This document shows positions 1 through 29,142 of a stretch of DNA of 64,000 nucleotides, piece after piece. This stretch comes from Simmondsia chinensis (lineage: Eukaryota > Streptophyta > Magnoliopsida > Caryophyllales > Simmondsiaceae), in assembly GCA_018398585.1 (NCBI GenBank), contig JAGTTD010000010.1, forward strand, positions 5,535,501 to 5,599,500. The letters are read 5' to 3'. Position 1 is the stretch's first letter. Each line of letters starts with the position of its first letter. The notes under the pieces were generated by a model. The model made no database searches, was not told the origin of the DNA, and saw only the letters and a list, made by a program, of their open reading frames with translations. The position numbers and the translations under genes are program-made.

Positions 1-3000
1 CCGCATGGTGATAAATTTTGGGAGTTACGAGAATGTGATTTCCAAGGAGGTTGCCACAAAGTTGTGTTTGAAGACAGAGGTACACCTAGGTCCTTACATA
101 CTTTCTTGGCTCAAAAAGGGTAACCAGGTAACCGTCTCAAAATGATGCTTGGTTAATTTCTCCATTGGGACTAAGTATCGAGATAGGGTGTGGCATGACG
201 CAGTCACCATGGACACTTGCCATCTATTGTTGGGGCACCCATGGCAATATGATAGGGGAGCCATTCATGATGGGCACAAGAACACTTGTAGTTTCATCTT
301 TGAGGGAACAAGGAAGATTTTGTTACCCAAGAAAGATGAGGTGCTAACAGCTTTAGTAGCTGCAAACTTGAATTTGCAAGGCAGAGATATGTTCACCAAG
401 GAAGTCAGCGGAAGCAAGATTGTCTTCGTCTTAATCAAAAAGGAGAGTAAGGGTGATCTAGGGGAGGTACCGAGTGAGGTTGGTGAATTGTTGAGGGAGC
501 TTGCGGGTGTCTTTTTGGATGAGTTACTGGACACTTTGCCGCCACTAAGGGATATTTAGCACCTCATTGACTTGATGCCGAGGGCTACCTTACCGAATAG
601 GCCCCATTATCATATGAGTCTAGCTCAGCATAAGAAGCTGAGACGCCAAGTTGAGGAGTTGCTCGCCAAGGGGTTTAGCCGGGAGAGTTTGAGTCCTTAC
701 GCGGTTCCTTCTCTGTTGACGCCAAAGAAGGAACGTAGTTGGCGGATGTGCATAAACAAAGTTACAATATGGTACCTTTTCCCATCCCAAGGTTGGATAA
801 CTTACTTGACCGACTGCGGAACTCAAGAGTGTTTAGCAAGTTAGATATGAAGAGCAGCTCTCGCCTGGAGATGAGTGGAAGACCACTTTCAAATATCAAG
901 AAGGGCTGTGCAAATGGCTTGTCATGCCATTTGGATTGTCTAGTGCATCAAGTACCTTCATGAGGTTCATGAACCATGTCTTACGTCCATTCATTGGGAG
1001 GTTCGTAGTCATCTACTTTGATATTTTGATTTATAGCTGAAATCCGTGTGATCATATGATCCACCTCAAGGAAGTGCTAAGTACCTTGAGAGATCAGCAC
1101 TTATTTGCCTCTTTGAAGAAGTGTGAGTTCATGAAAGACTGGGTAACTTTCCTTGGCTTTGCTGTTTCTAAGGATGGCACAGCTATAGACGAATGAAAGA
1201 TTGCTGCTATCCGTGATTGGCCTCAGTCGCGAACAATTGGCTAAGTCCAAAGTTTCCATGGGTTGGCGTCATTCTTTTGACGGTTCCGAACTTCAGTTCA
1301 ATCATGGTGCCTATAACAAATTGTATGAAGGGGAGTTCCTTCACTTGAACTCCAAAAGCAGATGACACCTTTATTAAGATATAGAGAAGACAGACCACAA
1401 CACTAGTATTAGCTTTGCCAAACTTCTAGAAGACCTTCGAGCTTCTTTCAGACACCTCCAAGATTGGCATTGGCTTTGTGCTTAGCCAAGAGGGTAGGCC
1501 TGTTGCTTACTTCAGCAAGAAGCTCGATGGAAGTAAATTGAACTGTTCCATCTATGGGGTGGTAAGGGCGTTGTGACACTGGAAATCATACCTCGCTAAC
1601 AGAGAGTTTGTTTTGTATTCTAACAACGTGGTCTTGAAGTACATCAATAGCCAAGACAAACATTTTAATCGACATGCTAAGTGGGTGAGTTTCATTCAAC
1701 TCTTTTACTTTGTTATCAAACACAAGTCAAAAGTGTTGAATAAAGTGGCGGATGCTTTGAGCAGGCATACTTTCCTTTTGACCTAGAGTAGAGTCGCCAT
1801 TACCGGCTTTGAACAGTTGGCAGATCACTATGCAAATGGCTTTTCCTTTGGAGAGATTTGGCGGGAGGCTCAATATGGCTCTATTCCCGGTTACTCAATC
1901 CATGATGGGTTCCTCTTCAAGGGAAATCAACTTTGCATTCAAGGATTGAGTCTACACCTCAAAATCATTGAGGAAAAGCACAACGAAGGACATATGGGCA
2001 AAGACAGGACGCTAATTGTTGCCAACTATTTCTGGCCTTCCTTGCACAAAGAAGTCAAGAGATTTGTCAAGCATTGCCGTATATGTCAAGTGTCGAAAGG
2101 TGGGGTGACCAATGTAAGCCTTTACATGCCTTTGCCAATTCTAAGTCAACCTTAGACAGATGTGAGCATGGATTTTGTGCTGGATTACCGAGAATGAAAG
2201 ATGGAATATATTCGATTTTTGTTGCTGTGGACCGCTTCTCCAAGGTGGCGCATTTTATTGGGTGTAAGAAGGCCGTTGACGCAGCCTATGTCGCCGAGTT
2301 GTATTCCAAGGAAGTCTACAAGCTTTACGTTTACCGGCAAGCATTGCTTCTAACAAAGATGTGAGATTCGTGAACTAATTCTGGAAAACCTTATGGAAGA
2401 TGGCAAACACATCCTTATCCTTTAGCATAGTGCACCATCCTCAGACGAATGGGCCAACAAAAGTCGCAAATCACTCTTTGGGTAACTTGCTACATTGTCT
2501 TGTCGCCAACAACATCAATGGTTAGGAGCAAAGGCTATAACAAATCAAGTTCACCTACAATATCTTAGTCAACAAGAGTATTGGATTTCCGCCATTGAAG
2601 GTTGTTTATGGTTTCGTTCCGCTGTCCCGGATAGATTTGGTGCTAGTGCCAGATCTCACTCACCTCAAGGCAAGGCGGAAGAGTTCATTTCCAATCTCCA
2701 AGATGTCCACGAGCAAACCCGAGCCCAGCTACTGGAAGCTAGCGCCAAGTACAAATTGGCAAGTGACAAGCATCAGCGTCAAGTTTAGTTCCAAATCAGT
2801 AATCAAGTTTAGGCATCCTTACACGAGAACGATTCCTGGCATGGGAATACAACAAGTTGGCGGCATGCAAGATAGGTCCTCTGAAGATCGTTGGGAAAAT
2901 CAACGATAACGCCTACCATATTCAGTTGCCAACCGGCATGAGGACCTCTGATGTCCTTAATGTAAAACACATGATCCCATACTTTGGCAACAATGACCCT

Positions 3001-3126
3001 GTGGACTTTATGGTAAATTCGAGGGCAAATTTTCTCCAGCCTGGGGAGGATGATATAGCTGGCAGCTCACAAACGTTGGCGGGAGACTTGGCGAGTCAAG
3101 GGGCACAACACCATCATCCTCAATGA
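1..3126 (+). mobile_element. Decayed Ty3/gypsy pol region, 5' end outside window
   Basis: Translated pieces follow the Ty3/gypsy order. The protease end (DTCHLLLGHPWQYDR) is near 200-260. Reverse transcriptase runs from about 590 to 1130 ([20 protein letters not shown], then MPFGLS-like sequence). RNase H is near 1450-1780, ending KVLNKVADALSRH. The integrase zinc finger (HNEGHMGKD...CRICQ) is at 1980-2090, the integrase core at 2150-2600, and a post-integrase stretch (NDNAYHIQLP) at 2857-3126. Frames change at least five times and many stops interrupt the reading, so it cannot be functional. The RT wording is closest in my memory to CRM-type chromoviruses, but I am not sure of the lineage. 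The 5' LTR and gag lie left of the window, and no 3' LTR could be delimited. Confidence 0.9.
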
Positions 3127-3376
3127 TCCAATTCATAAATTTATCTCAATTATTTTCTTAAGTTTTTTCCTATTCTTCGGTTATGAGAATTTGAGTGAAT
3201 TTTTCCCTTAAGTCTTACTATTTTCGTAACAAGAATTCAAAGGAAGAATGTTGCATCTTCCGTTCTTTATTTTCACTTACGTACTACATCACATTCGGGT
3301 TGTTTTATTGTCCAAACAAATATAAGTATTTGGGTTGTTTTTGTCAGGTAGCAATCAACTTTTTTTATTTTATTTT
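3127..3376. other. AT-rich flank of the gypsy relic
   Basis: No gene is visible. This could be the start of the 3' LTR of the preceding gypsy relic, cut by the Mutator-like insertion at 3377, but no second LTR copy is present to test that. Confidence 0.4.
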
Positions 3377-4435
3377 CAACAATTAACATAAAAGTAACTC
3401 AACTTTATGCCAATACACCAAAAATAAACCAACTCTATTTTCTAACCAAAAAATAACCCAACTCCAACTTTTCTACCAAAAAATAACCAAAATCTAAAAT
3501 TAATTTTAAAAAAATACTGAATTGGTGGCTAAGCATGCGTTTGATATAACGTTTCAATAATATATTCTTCATCTATATATTTTTGGTTTGATTTGATTTC
3601 TTTTGGCACCTAACAAAACTAAATATATGTTTTTTCGATAATTGAATACAATCCCACTGAAAAGCAATATCCGGGGCACAGAACTAGCAAAACAATAGTG
3701 GAATACAACAAGAAAACTAGGGCTGCAAATGTGCGGAGCCAAGCTAAGCCAAACGAAAGCTTTCTCAGCTTAACTCGTTAACTAAATGAGACCAGTTCTA
3801 TATCGGTATCATTTATCTAGCCTAGCTATATGGAAATTGAAAATAAAAAACACATACATGTAACTCAATTCTACAACGCAGACATGCGAGCCAATAATGG
3901 AGCCAGCTTATGAGCCCATAAATAAGCCGGCTCGTGAGCCTTACGAGCCGGTTTGTGAGCCTTTCGAGCCGATTCGGTCTCGATTTGATTATGGTTGTCC
4001 CCTTAAATGAGTCGAGCAGGCTCTCGAATCGGCTTAGACGAGCCCAAGCCGAGTCCTTAACGAGCCGGGTCAAACCGGCTCGCAAGCTGACTTGGCTCAT
4101 TTGCAGCTCTACTGAGAACAAGTCAAACCAAAAATGCGTAGAGCAAAAATATATTGTCGGAGCATCGTACAACGCACCATAATTCAGTGTTTTTTAAATC
4201 AAATTTTAGAGTTGGGTAGATTAATTTTAAAAATTAGTTATTTTTTGGTAGAAAAGTTAGAATTGGGTTATTTTTTGGTTAAAAAACAGAGTTGGTTATT
4301 TTTGGTAGAAAAGTTAAAAGTTGGGTTATTTTTTAGTAGAAAGTTAAAGTTGGGTTATTTTTTTGTTAGAAAATAGAATTGAGTTATTTATTAGTATATT
4401 AACTTATAATTGAATTATTTTTAGGTTAATTGTTG
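3377..4435. mobile_element. Mutator-like foldback element with repeat-rich terminal arms
   Basis: The two ends are inverted copies. The left end begins CAACAATTAAC and the right end finishes GTTAATTGTTG. Both arms contain several tandem variants of a unit read as AAAATAACCCAACT (left) or its complement (right). Flanking 9-bp sequences TTTTATTTT (3368-3376) and TTTTATATT (4436-4444) match at eight positions, as expected for a Mutator-type target duplication. There is no transposase. A second element occupies the middle. Confidence 0.7.
3718..4111. mobile_element. hAT-type non-autonomous element nested in the foldback element
   Basis: The ends are inverted repeats: TAGGGCTGCAAATG on the left and CATTTGCAGCTCTA on the right. 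The interior is full of GAGCC/GGCTC words in both orientations and could fold extensively. The candidate 8-bp target duplication (AAGAAAAC / CTGAGAAC) matches at only five positions, so the class rests on the terminal repeat. Confidence 0.55.
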
Positions 4436-4483
4436 TTTTATATTTGTTGAGCATCCTAATTTATTTGTATTGTATAGCGTCCA

Positions 4484-4664
4484 TTACCAGTCTTTCCCCT
4501 TTAGAGTGACATCTAGAAGAGAAGTTGTTTGCGAAAACCTCCAACTCGAGAGGTGTACAAGGACTTCACAGGAGGTCACCCATCTTGGTACTACTCTCGC
4601 CCAAGCACGCTTAACTTTAAAGTTCTAACGGGATTCGGTGCTTACACGTTGGTACCTTTTGGGT
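4484..4664 (-). mobile_element. 5S rRNA-headed SINE, copy 1 (full 5S head, truncated tail)
   Basis: Read on the minus strand, 4664-4550 aligns along the whole length of plant 5S rRNA. It keeps the box A region (AAGTTAAGCGTGCTTGGGC) and box C region (GATGGGTGACCTCCTG) of the internal pol III promoter. It continues at 4549-4484 into a tail (GTTGGAGGTTTTCGCAAAC, then AAAGGGGAAAGACTG) that corresponds to the 3' tail of the RTE LINE at 47680-47813 but stops before the tail's end. Several substitutions in the 5S part argue against a working 5S gene. Alternative: a Cassandra TRIM LTR, which also carries 5S sequence, but the RTE-like tail does not fit that. Confidence 0.7.
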
Positions 4665-5858
4665 AAAAAAAATTAATTGGTGGTGAAATAAATAATAGGA
4701 GCTTGACCTCAGCAATACTTAGTGGATGTCCCCCAGAAAAATCTGAAAGTCAATTGTCGTTTTTACTTAGTATTTCCATAGCGTGTACTTCGGGATACAA
4801 GTCTTTCAATTTGCCGTATTTGTCGCGTTGTTAAAAATTTTACAATAATTAATTTAAAAGTTACTTAATTATATTTTTATATATTAAAAAATAAACTTAC
4901 TATATTTTCTAATTATATATATAAAATAAACTTACGCACAATCCAATACAGGAACAATGCTCTCTCCTCGTCTTCCGTTTTCAACTCCACGATCCACCCC
5001 CCTCTCTCTCATGGTATCTTCTAATTTCTATGGAATTCTGTGTATGAACTGAGCTTTTTTTTTTTTTTTTTTTGTGTACTACCCAAATATTTTAAGAATC
5101 CTATTTGTGATAAATTACGGGGTTTAAGTTTATTATACTTGAATCTGCACAAATTATTGAATTTCTTTGTATGTTGCTCTGATGCCATAATACATGAGTT
5201 CTTTGCACTTCAATTGTTCCTGTGAAGCTTAGGGCCCTCTATGGGCCTATTGGCCTAAATGATTTGTTTCCTATTGATAGTTTTTGATTTGTAAAACTTC
5301 GATTTTAGAATTTTTTTTTTCTTTTTAGTTTTTGGGTTTTTATTTTCTGTTTTTTTCCTTTGAAAATTTCTAAATAGACTACCCCAAATAAAAAAAATTA
5401 TTTTTTTTTTAAACCTAATTTTGAATTTCTTAAAAATCAAAAAATACAAATAAAATACAATACCAAGCATCGCCTTAATTAATACCTTAAATTTCATAAT
5501 TTCATAAAGTCCGTTTTGTTTTTAATATTCTTCTGATAGCTTTTTAGGAACCCCAATTTCTTCTTTTAGAGTAATAGTTGATTATATCTCAATTAGGCCA
5601 TGTGGTCGAAATGATGATTTACAGAGTTTAGTTTGTAATATCTTAATCTTCACAAATCATTGAATTTTCTGTATAAGTTGTTTTAATGCCAAAATAGGTG
5701 AATTATGGGGGCTCTAATTTTCTTCTAATTTCTAACTGCAGTTGGTTATTGAAAATTATTTTCATTGATCCGATACATTTGCATCTTCAGCTAAGGCAAG
5801 GAAATTTCGACTGAGACGCCTCAGATTCGATCCATAAGCAGAAACCAAATCAAACCCA
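4665..5858. other. AT-rich upstream region of the receptor kinase gene
   Basis: No coding region is visible. A pyrimidine-rich stretch near 4960-5010 could belong to a promoter or an upstream transcribed leader. Long T runs occur at 5055-5073 and 5310-5410. The last 100 bases probably form the 5' UTR of the gene starting at 5859. I cannot point to a certain TATA box. Confidence 0.4.
5108..5695. repeat. Diverged direct repeat in the receptor kinase promoter
   Basis: About 85 bases at 5108-5191 recur in diverged form at 5611-5695. Both contain ATTTACRG-like sequence, then AATCTGCACAAATTATTGAAT or its variant, then a block ending in ATGCCAWAATA. The copies are about 500 bases apart in the same orientation, so this is an old local duplication upstream of the start codon. 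Confidence 0.5.
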
Positions 5859-22933
<17,075 letters not shown>

Positions 22934-25257
22934 CGTTATCGGGGACCATTCTTATGGCGTGGAGTTCACTATAATAATCCCTAATGATGGTAAGTTTGTT
23001 CAAAGTCCTCCTATATCTTTCTTTTGTTTTCAATAATTCCTCATAAATTATTTTATTACCAAATTGGTTCCTCGTTTTTTTTTACTTGTTACTATTAGAT
23101 GAGGAGACTAATTTAGTCATAAAATAAAATATAAAGTACTAGTTTGAACTGAAACAAGATGAGGAACAAATTTGAACAAAATTATAAACATTAGAGACTA
23201 ACAAGTGTGTAAAAAAGTCGATGGCTGTATCGATGGTCGGGTTTTCAATTGTATGTGAAAAGTATTGTGCATTATGGGTATTGATGAAAGAGGGGTCTAT
23301 ACTAAAGGAGGTAGGGACTACAGCATAAAAAAGGGGATATGAGCTTTTGAATTTGGACCACGTGAAAAGAGTTATTCGATGCAGTATATTTTTTTTAATT
23401 TGGCATATACTAGAGGTCGGTAATTTTTAACTTTTCAGTGGATGTAGAAAATGTATAATAGGAGAATTGTTGTAAAAAGATAGTTGTGATTGTTTGACAA
23501 GGTTTCTTTGTTCTAATATACTGGTTCCACTTTGAGGTGTTTACTGCTGATGCATCCGTCTGTGGTCAAATTTAGGGGATAAATGAGTGGAATTCAGCAC
23601 GAGTTTGTTAGGTTGGAGTTTTAGTTTATCAACTTCCTATTTGGCTTAAGCTTGTCAAGCATGGAACCTTTAAACTCGAGTTTATCCTTCGCTCACTTGA
23701 GTTTGAAACCAGTTTGTTGACATTTTTGCTAAGCTTACTGATCTTATAGACTTTGAGATCCAAGGTTGAGCTTGAGCCAGCTTGCTGAGCTTCGAGTTAA
23801 ATTCTCCTCATTTAGTCCCGCTTGATATATTCTCACTTTGGTTGATAAGACCCTAATATGTCTCATTAAGGTTTGATTTGGCTCGATTGTGCACATTTAG
23901 ACTCATTTTCTTTGTTGAGATTAGTTCATGTGTGCATAGGCTTATGGATAACTAGCCCTGAGCTTTACTAAGCCTAGGCCTAACTTATTTAGTTAAAACA
24001 AGTGTCAAGTCAAGCTTTTCAAACTCCATAATAAGCTAATTCAACTTTTTTACACCCCTAGTTGAGCCCAAATAAAGAAGTTCTGTCATACATAATCTCT
24101 TTGCGAATCCTTAACAGAATGAAAATTTTTGATTTTTTCTGCTATATTTGTTTCATTGTTGAGAAACCAAACTTGAGCTAAATCACCAAAATTGTCCAAT
24201 TTCATTGGGTTTAGGTTTGTCTAAGTTGTCATGTTTGAAAAGTAAACTTACCTGTAACAGAAATTGTCATATTAGTTTTACTGTTCCACTTGGGTTATCG
24301 GAGACCGTCGTTACTTGGAGGTGCTTTTCCTCCCGTAAATCGTGTTTCCCCCTTTATGTAAATATTTAGCTTCATCTAACATCAATATGTTGGTTAGAAT
24401 TCGTGTTAACAGTATGAATGATTATCATATCATGCTTTATATGCTATCAGTCTAATTAACGGAATACACTAAAAATTCGGATTATTTTTTTAAATAGCTT
24501 TTTTTTTTTTAGTTCTTTAATTTACATTGTTTAAGATTTTTTTCCCCCAAAAGAATAAGCTTTAAAATATTAATCGGGATGATTGTTAGTAAAATACGGA
24601 TATAATTGACATATTAAACATGTATTCGTATTTTTCTATTTAAAAAGGGTGTTTACAAATGATTGCCAAAAATACAGTAAAATACGTGTTTTTTTTATGT
24701 TGGTCGTATAATACACATTTTATAATATGTACCCATATTTTTTCTGAATAAAAAACGAAAGATCGAACAAAAATAATGGTACCTATACTTAAATTAAGTA
24801 TCTATATTCTATATTTTGTAGAAGTTCACATTTTAACTCTCAAATTATTGACTTACACATTATTTTTTACTGTGTATCATGCTTCTTTTTACTACTGTTA
24901 TAGGTAGCATTATTAAATAGAAGTTAAATTAGACATAATTACAATTTTTCTACTCGATCAATATTTTAAAAGGGGGTGTTATTGGCGTTAATGTAATCAT
25001 ACATGAAAATTTTTGTAACTAAGCGAAATTTTAACTGTTTTTTTAATGTATAGAGCTAAGTAATACACAAACATATTAAATTCTGTTTAATTCCCGTACC
25101 GTAGTTTACTAACTATGATCAGGATAATCAAAAAGCAAAAGGACATTCTAGCTAACATTTACTCTAACATGTTTATGCGTCTATGTATATAAATCAAGAG
25201 AATAAAGGACGTTAGGGAAGGTGAAGATGGCATTCTTTCCTTTAACGACAACACAAA
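22934..25257. other. Intergenic, AT-rich, decayed transposon debris
   Basis: The first 100-200 bases are likely the 3' UTR of the receptor kinase gene. 23040-23200 contains short inverted ATTTGAAC/GTTCAAAT-type blocks. 23570-24060 is rich in AAGCTTG, GAGCTT and TTGAGC words and ends ACACCCCTAG, suggesting a decayed hAT-type element. No coding region is supported. Confidence 0.45.
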
Positions 25258-25262
25258 GGTGG

Positions 25263-25677
25263 TAACGCAGAACAGTAGCAGATCTCAGAATTGTTGAGTT
25301 CGTAAAACACATGAACAGGTGTTGCTCAAACAGACGTATTCGAAATCCCGAAGAAATCCCAAACTTAGGAAAATAATAAACCCTCATACTATATTTTATT
25401 AAATAATCAAGAAAAAGTTGTCTATTACAATAACCTAAGGGGATTTATAGAAATAGAAATCTAAACAGTAGCAATTTGAATAGAAATATAAAAACTAAAC
25501 TAGAAAGAAATCTAACTAAAAAGAATTTATATTAGAATAGGAAACCTTATACCAATTGAAAACTAAAATAATTAAAATAGAAAATAATAAGGTAATTTAA
25601 ATCTTCTCTCAATATTTTCTCCGTCCGCATTTTCGATCCAATTGTTCCAACAAAAGCTCCTTGATCGTCCCTCGTCA
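25263..25677 (-). repeat. Left (3') LTR of the deleted gypsy element
   Basis: 415 bases, aligned with 27829-28265. It differs by several substitutions and small indels, so the insertion is fairly old. It includes the AATAATCAAGAAAAAGTT block near its middle. Confidence 0.8.
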
Positions 25678-26689
25678 TTCCCCTCTACTTGAAAAAAAAC
25701 TCGTCCCCAAGTTATCCTCTGGATAAATGGACTCTCTAGGGGAAATATATTCAAAGAGTTCTGCGACAGTAAATGTTTTTGACATCTTTGTATGTGGCGG
25801 AAGGTCTATAGCATAAGCATTGTCCTTTATCTTTTGGGTGCTGAATTATCTGTTATCACCCCTTGACAGAAGGCGATTTGGCTTGTTCGCATCAGTAGGG
25901 AACACAATTTGGATCTCGGTCACGAGTTTGGTTACTTCCTCAGCCATGGCTGTTTCGTCCCTGACAGTCGACGCAAGAATGCCTTCAAACTCTTTTGTCT
26001 CTCAAGAGAAGTCAGTCAAATAAGACAAAAGGGTCACCATATAATTTTGAAGTTCTTGGGGGAGGTTCTTGACGGTATAATGGCAATTTTCTTTTCATTC
26101 CAATTAAACACATAAACATCATCTTTTCCCCGATGTTGTAGCACCGACATCGAATTGCCATGGCCTTCCTAACAAGATGTTGATTGCATCCATAGAATTT
26201 ACCCAATGATAGAGGTACCTTATAGACCTGGGCCACGTGAATAGAAGGCCCTTTCTTGATCCATCCGATGTGGCATAGGGTGCGACTCCGTCAGTAACTT
26301 CAGAAGATCTACAATTGCATGGCGATAAGGTTCTCGCAGCTACAACTATCAATGATTTTGTTGCACGCCTGCTGATTTACTCGGCATTTTGGATGGAAGA
26401 TCTTTCTTTGTTGTGATGGCTCCTCTTGTTTGGGTAGACATAGGATCCTTTGTACTACACACGTGACAGCTTCGTCCTCTTACCTCATATGTCATCAGCA
26501 TATTCTTCCAAGCCACTATGATCACCTACCACATCATCCTATTCAACTACATCTGCAACGAGGATCGGCCTACGTTGGGGACATTCATTGGAATGATGCC
26601 CCGGTTGCTCGCATCGATAGAACTTGGCGATTGTCGGCTGAGCATATGGGTTTCCTGCAACCTTTTCAATGGGTTTACCTTCTGTGGTA

Positions 26690-27566
26690 GTTCAAGGTGG
26701 TTCTATGGGGTTGACTCGCCCTTGACCTGGTTTGACAGTCTCTTGTTGCGGCCAATTGTCCTCGGTTGATCTTTTGGTTATTGTGAAGTCCATAGATGGT
26801 TGGTGATATGCTTGGGTGCAGGTAGGTTGGGGTGCAAGTCTAGCTTCTGCTCTTAAGGCCATCTCGCGAGCATTGGTGAGAGTATAAATTGGTCGGACTC
26901 CCATCCGATCTTGAATCTCTAATCATAGTCCTCTCAAGTACTGAGCAATTTGATGGTCACCAGTCTCCATTTCTCCGCATATAGATTGTAGCCTTAGAAA
27001 CTCTTCCGTATATGTAGACATCCAACGATTTCCTTGGGTACAATAATGTGTACATAGTCCCTCGGGATGAACCGTTGTTGCAAAAGTTCTCTCATCAGTC
27101 CCCAATTTCTCATCGTTGGCTCCCTCCTTCGGTGTCGCTCATCTTGTGCCACCAAGCTCCTGGAACCCCTTTTAACTTATAAGCAGCAATTGCTACCTTG
27201 CAATCTTTGCTTACGTTCATGATCTCGAAGAATTGCTCAACTTAATTTAACGTCCAAGCTTCCAATGAAGATAGCAATCTCGTCCTTAATTCGGTATTTG
27301 TCGTTGTTGATATGTTGCTCGTAGTATCAGTTTGGCTCCAGTAGAAAGAGGTTGGTTGACTGTGGCAGGTGTTGCAGCTCATGTTGTGACAGCCTCTCAC
27401 CAGTTACATGTCTCTGTACAGGGGCGACGACCGGGCTTTGGTCTCTGCTGTCCCAAGCGTCGAGCCTGCCAAGGATTTCTGCAAGTTGCATTGTCCTATT
27501 TTGTGCTGTTGTTTCGATGTGTTGTACCCTTGTCTCCATTGTCTGAAATTCTCGATTGCTAGTCAT
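26690..27566 (-). pseudogene. Gypsy gag relic of the deleted element
   Basis: The N-terminal piece is at 27566-27327 (MTSNREFQTMETRVQHIET, a coiled-coil-like start). A capsid-like piece at 27105-26923 contains YTEEFLRLQ, typical of gypsy gag, and another is at 26904-26692. Stops and frame changes separate the pieces. No zinc knuckle could be confirmed. Confidence 0.65.
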
Positions 27567-27828
27567 TCTCGCTTATATATATATATATTGTATAATTTTT
27601 TTTTTTTAATGGATTTGGGTTAATGGGTTTTGATGAATGTGGGGGTTTTAATTGCGGGCTGACGGAAGCAGTGGTGTCGGCGGCGGTTGACGATGGTGTT
27701 TTGAGGATGACAGTGGGGATTTGGTTGTTATGCAGGTGGTTTTGGGTCTTGACATGGTGGTTGTATGGGTGGTCGATTCTAGGTATACGGAAGTTGGGGA
27801 ATGGATCGGAACTTGCTTTGATACCCAC

Positions 27829-28265
27829 TGACGCAGAACGGTATCGGGATTCAGAATTATTAAGTTCGTAAAACATATGAAAGGGTAATGCTCGAATTCC
27901 GCTCGAACGGACGTATTCAGAATCCGTCGAAAAAATCCCTAAACTCAGGAAAATAATAAACCATCGGGTTATACTTTATTGAATAATCAAGAAAAAGTTT
28001 TCTCTTACAATAACCTACCCAAGGCCCCTATTTATAGAAACAAAAATCTAAACAATATCAATTTGAATAGGACTATAAAAACTAAACTAAAAAGAAATCT
28101 AACTAAAAGGGATTCCTATTAGAATAGGAAACCTCGTACCAATTGCAAAATAACATAACTAAAATAGAAAATAATAAGATAATTTGAATCTTTTCTCGAT
28201 ATTTTCTACATCCACATTTTCTATACAATTGTTCCAACAAGTACTCTTTTAATCCTCCCTCATCA
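27829..28265 (-). repeat. Right (5') LTR of the deleted gypsy element
   Basis: 437 bases. It begins TGACGCAGAACGG and ends CCCTCATCA. A primer-binding-like sequence lies just inside its left edge (minus-strand GGGTATCAAAGC). Confidence 0.8.
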
Positions 28266-28270
28266 GGTGA

Positions 28271-29134
28271 CATGTGAAATTGGTGTTTCTATGGTGTTAC
28301 CGTCTTTGATTAGTTCGAGGTTCCACAAGGAGTTTTGCTTATGTGTCGTGGATATATCATGTTTTATTTATTCTCCTCGTTTCTACAAATAGGGACTGAG
28401 GCACCTTACTCTCTCATCCAAGCCATTATCATCTAGGCCTCCTAATCTCTCTTCAAGGTCTACTAAGGACAAGGGCTTCCTCATTTAGTAAGCATCCTTA
28501 CATCTCTACTCATCTTAAACTAAATATTTATTATGCTAATTCTACTCTTGTTATTATTATTTTGTATCTATACTGACTTAAGCATGAGAAGGGTCTCCCA
28601 AGAGTGACACTCGTGGAGTCCCTTTGACCATTTGATCATCCTGCATGAAATACCATCCGATGTGAAAGTGCCACTTCCCCCTCCTCGAACTCTTCCCCCA
28701 CATACAAAAACATGTTATTTTCAGAGTCGGTCCACGAGGTTTTAGGGCTCAAAGCAGTTATTTAAAATGGGATCCTTCATATACATTAATAATTTCTCTA
28801 GCAACACAAATATCAATTTAATCAATTATAAAATAGAAATTTAAGTATGTGTTAAATTAAACACCTCAAATTTTAAGGGTCTTGTAGGAGCCCTAAGCAC
28901 CTAGTTGGAGTCCTGATAGGCCCTAGATATATACACAGGTTATTGTGAGTGTGGTTGGTATGTACAACTAGGACTTGTGCGAATAGTTGCAACTTACAGC
29001 CATCCCATTTATATGAAAATTTTGTATATCTTTGTAAACATAGGTGCAATTGACTGAACAATCCCAATCTCTACAGCTAGCTTTTACTTTTGTCGCTGAC
29101 ACTTTGTTTTTCATTTCATTGTTCCCATAACAGA
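28271..29134. other. Intergenic, no gene seen
   Basis: Mixed non-coding sequence. 28380-28700 (CTCTCATCCAAGCCATTATC; TCCCAAGAGTGACACTCGTG) resembles Ty3/gypsy LTR or leader debris, but no partner copy or coding piece is present. Confidence 0.4.
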
Positions 29135-29142
29135 GTTCAGAG

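Larger units (their letters stand above)
25263..28265 (-). mobile_element. Internally deleted Ty3/gypsy element (about 3 kb)
   Basis: LTRs lie at 25263-25677 and 27829-28265. Both contain TTGTTCCAACAA near their ends and finish CCTCRTCA. Flanks GGTGG (25258-25262) and GGTGA (28266-28270) are a likely target duplication with one change. The left LTR starts TAACGCAG where the right starts TGACGCAG. A primer site GGTATCAAAGC lies beside the right LTR on the minus strand. Gag pieces run 27566-26690. A protease-end motif (NILLGRPWQFD) at 26190-26130 is followed within 300 bases by the post-integrase motif FFQVEGND near 25690. RT, RNase H and the integrase core are therefore deleted. Confidence 0.85.

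Noticed and set aside
4550..4664. A functional 5S rRNA gene on the minus strand
   Set aside because: The whole 5S length is recognisable, but it has many substitutions, is a single dispersed copy, and runs into a retroelement-like tail without the T-run terminator expected right after 5S.
23570..24060. A delimited hAT MITE ending ACACCCCTAG
   Set aside because: The right end looks plausible but I found no convincing left inverted end or 8-bp duplication, so it is mentioned only as debris.
26430..27871. Plus-strand ORFs of 70-86 codons
   Set aside because: Opposite-strand shadows of the gypsy gag relic; the minus-strand reading gives gag and protease motifs.
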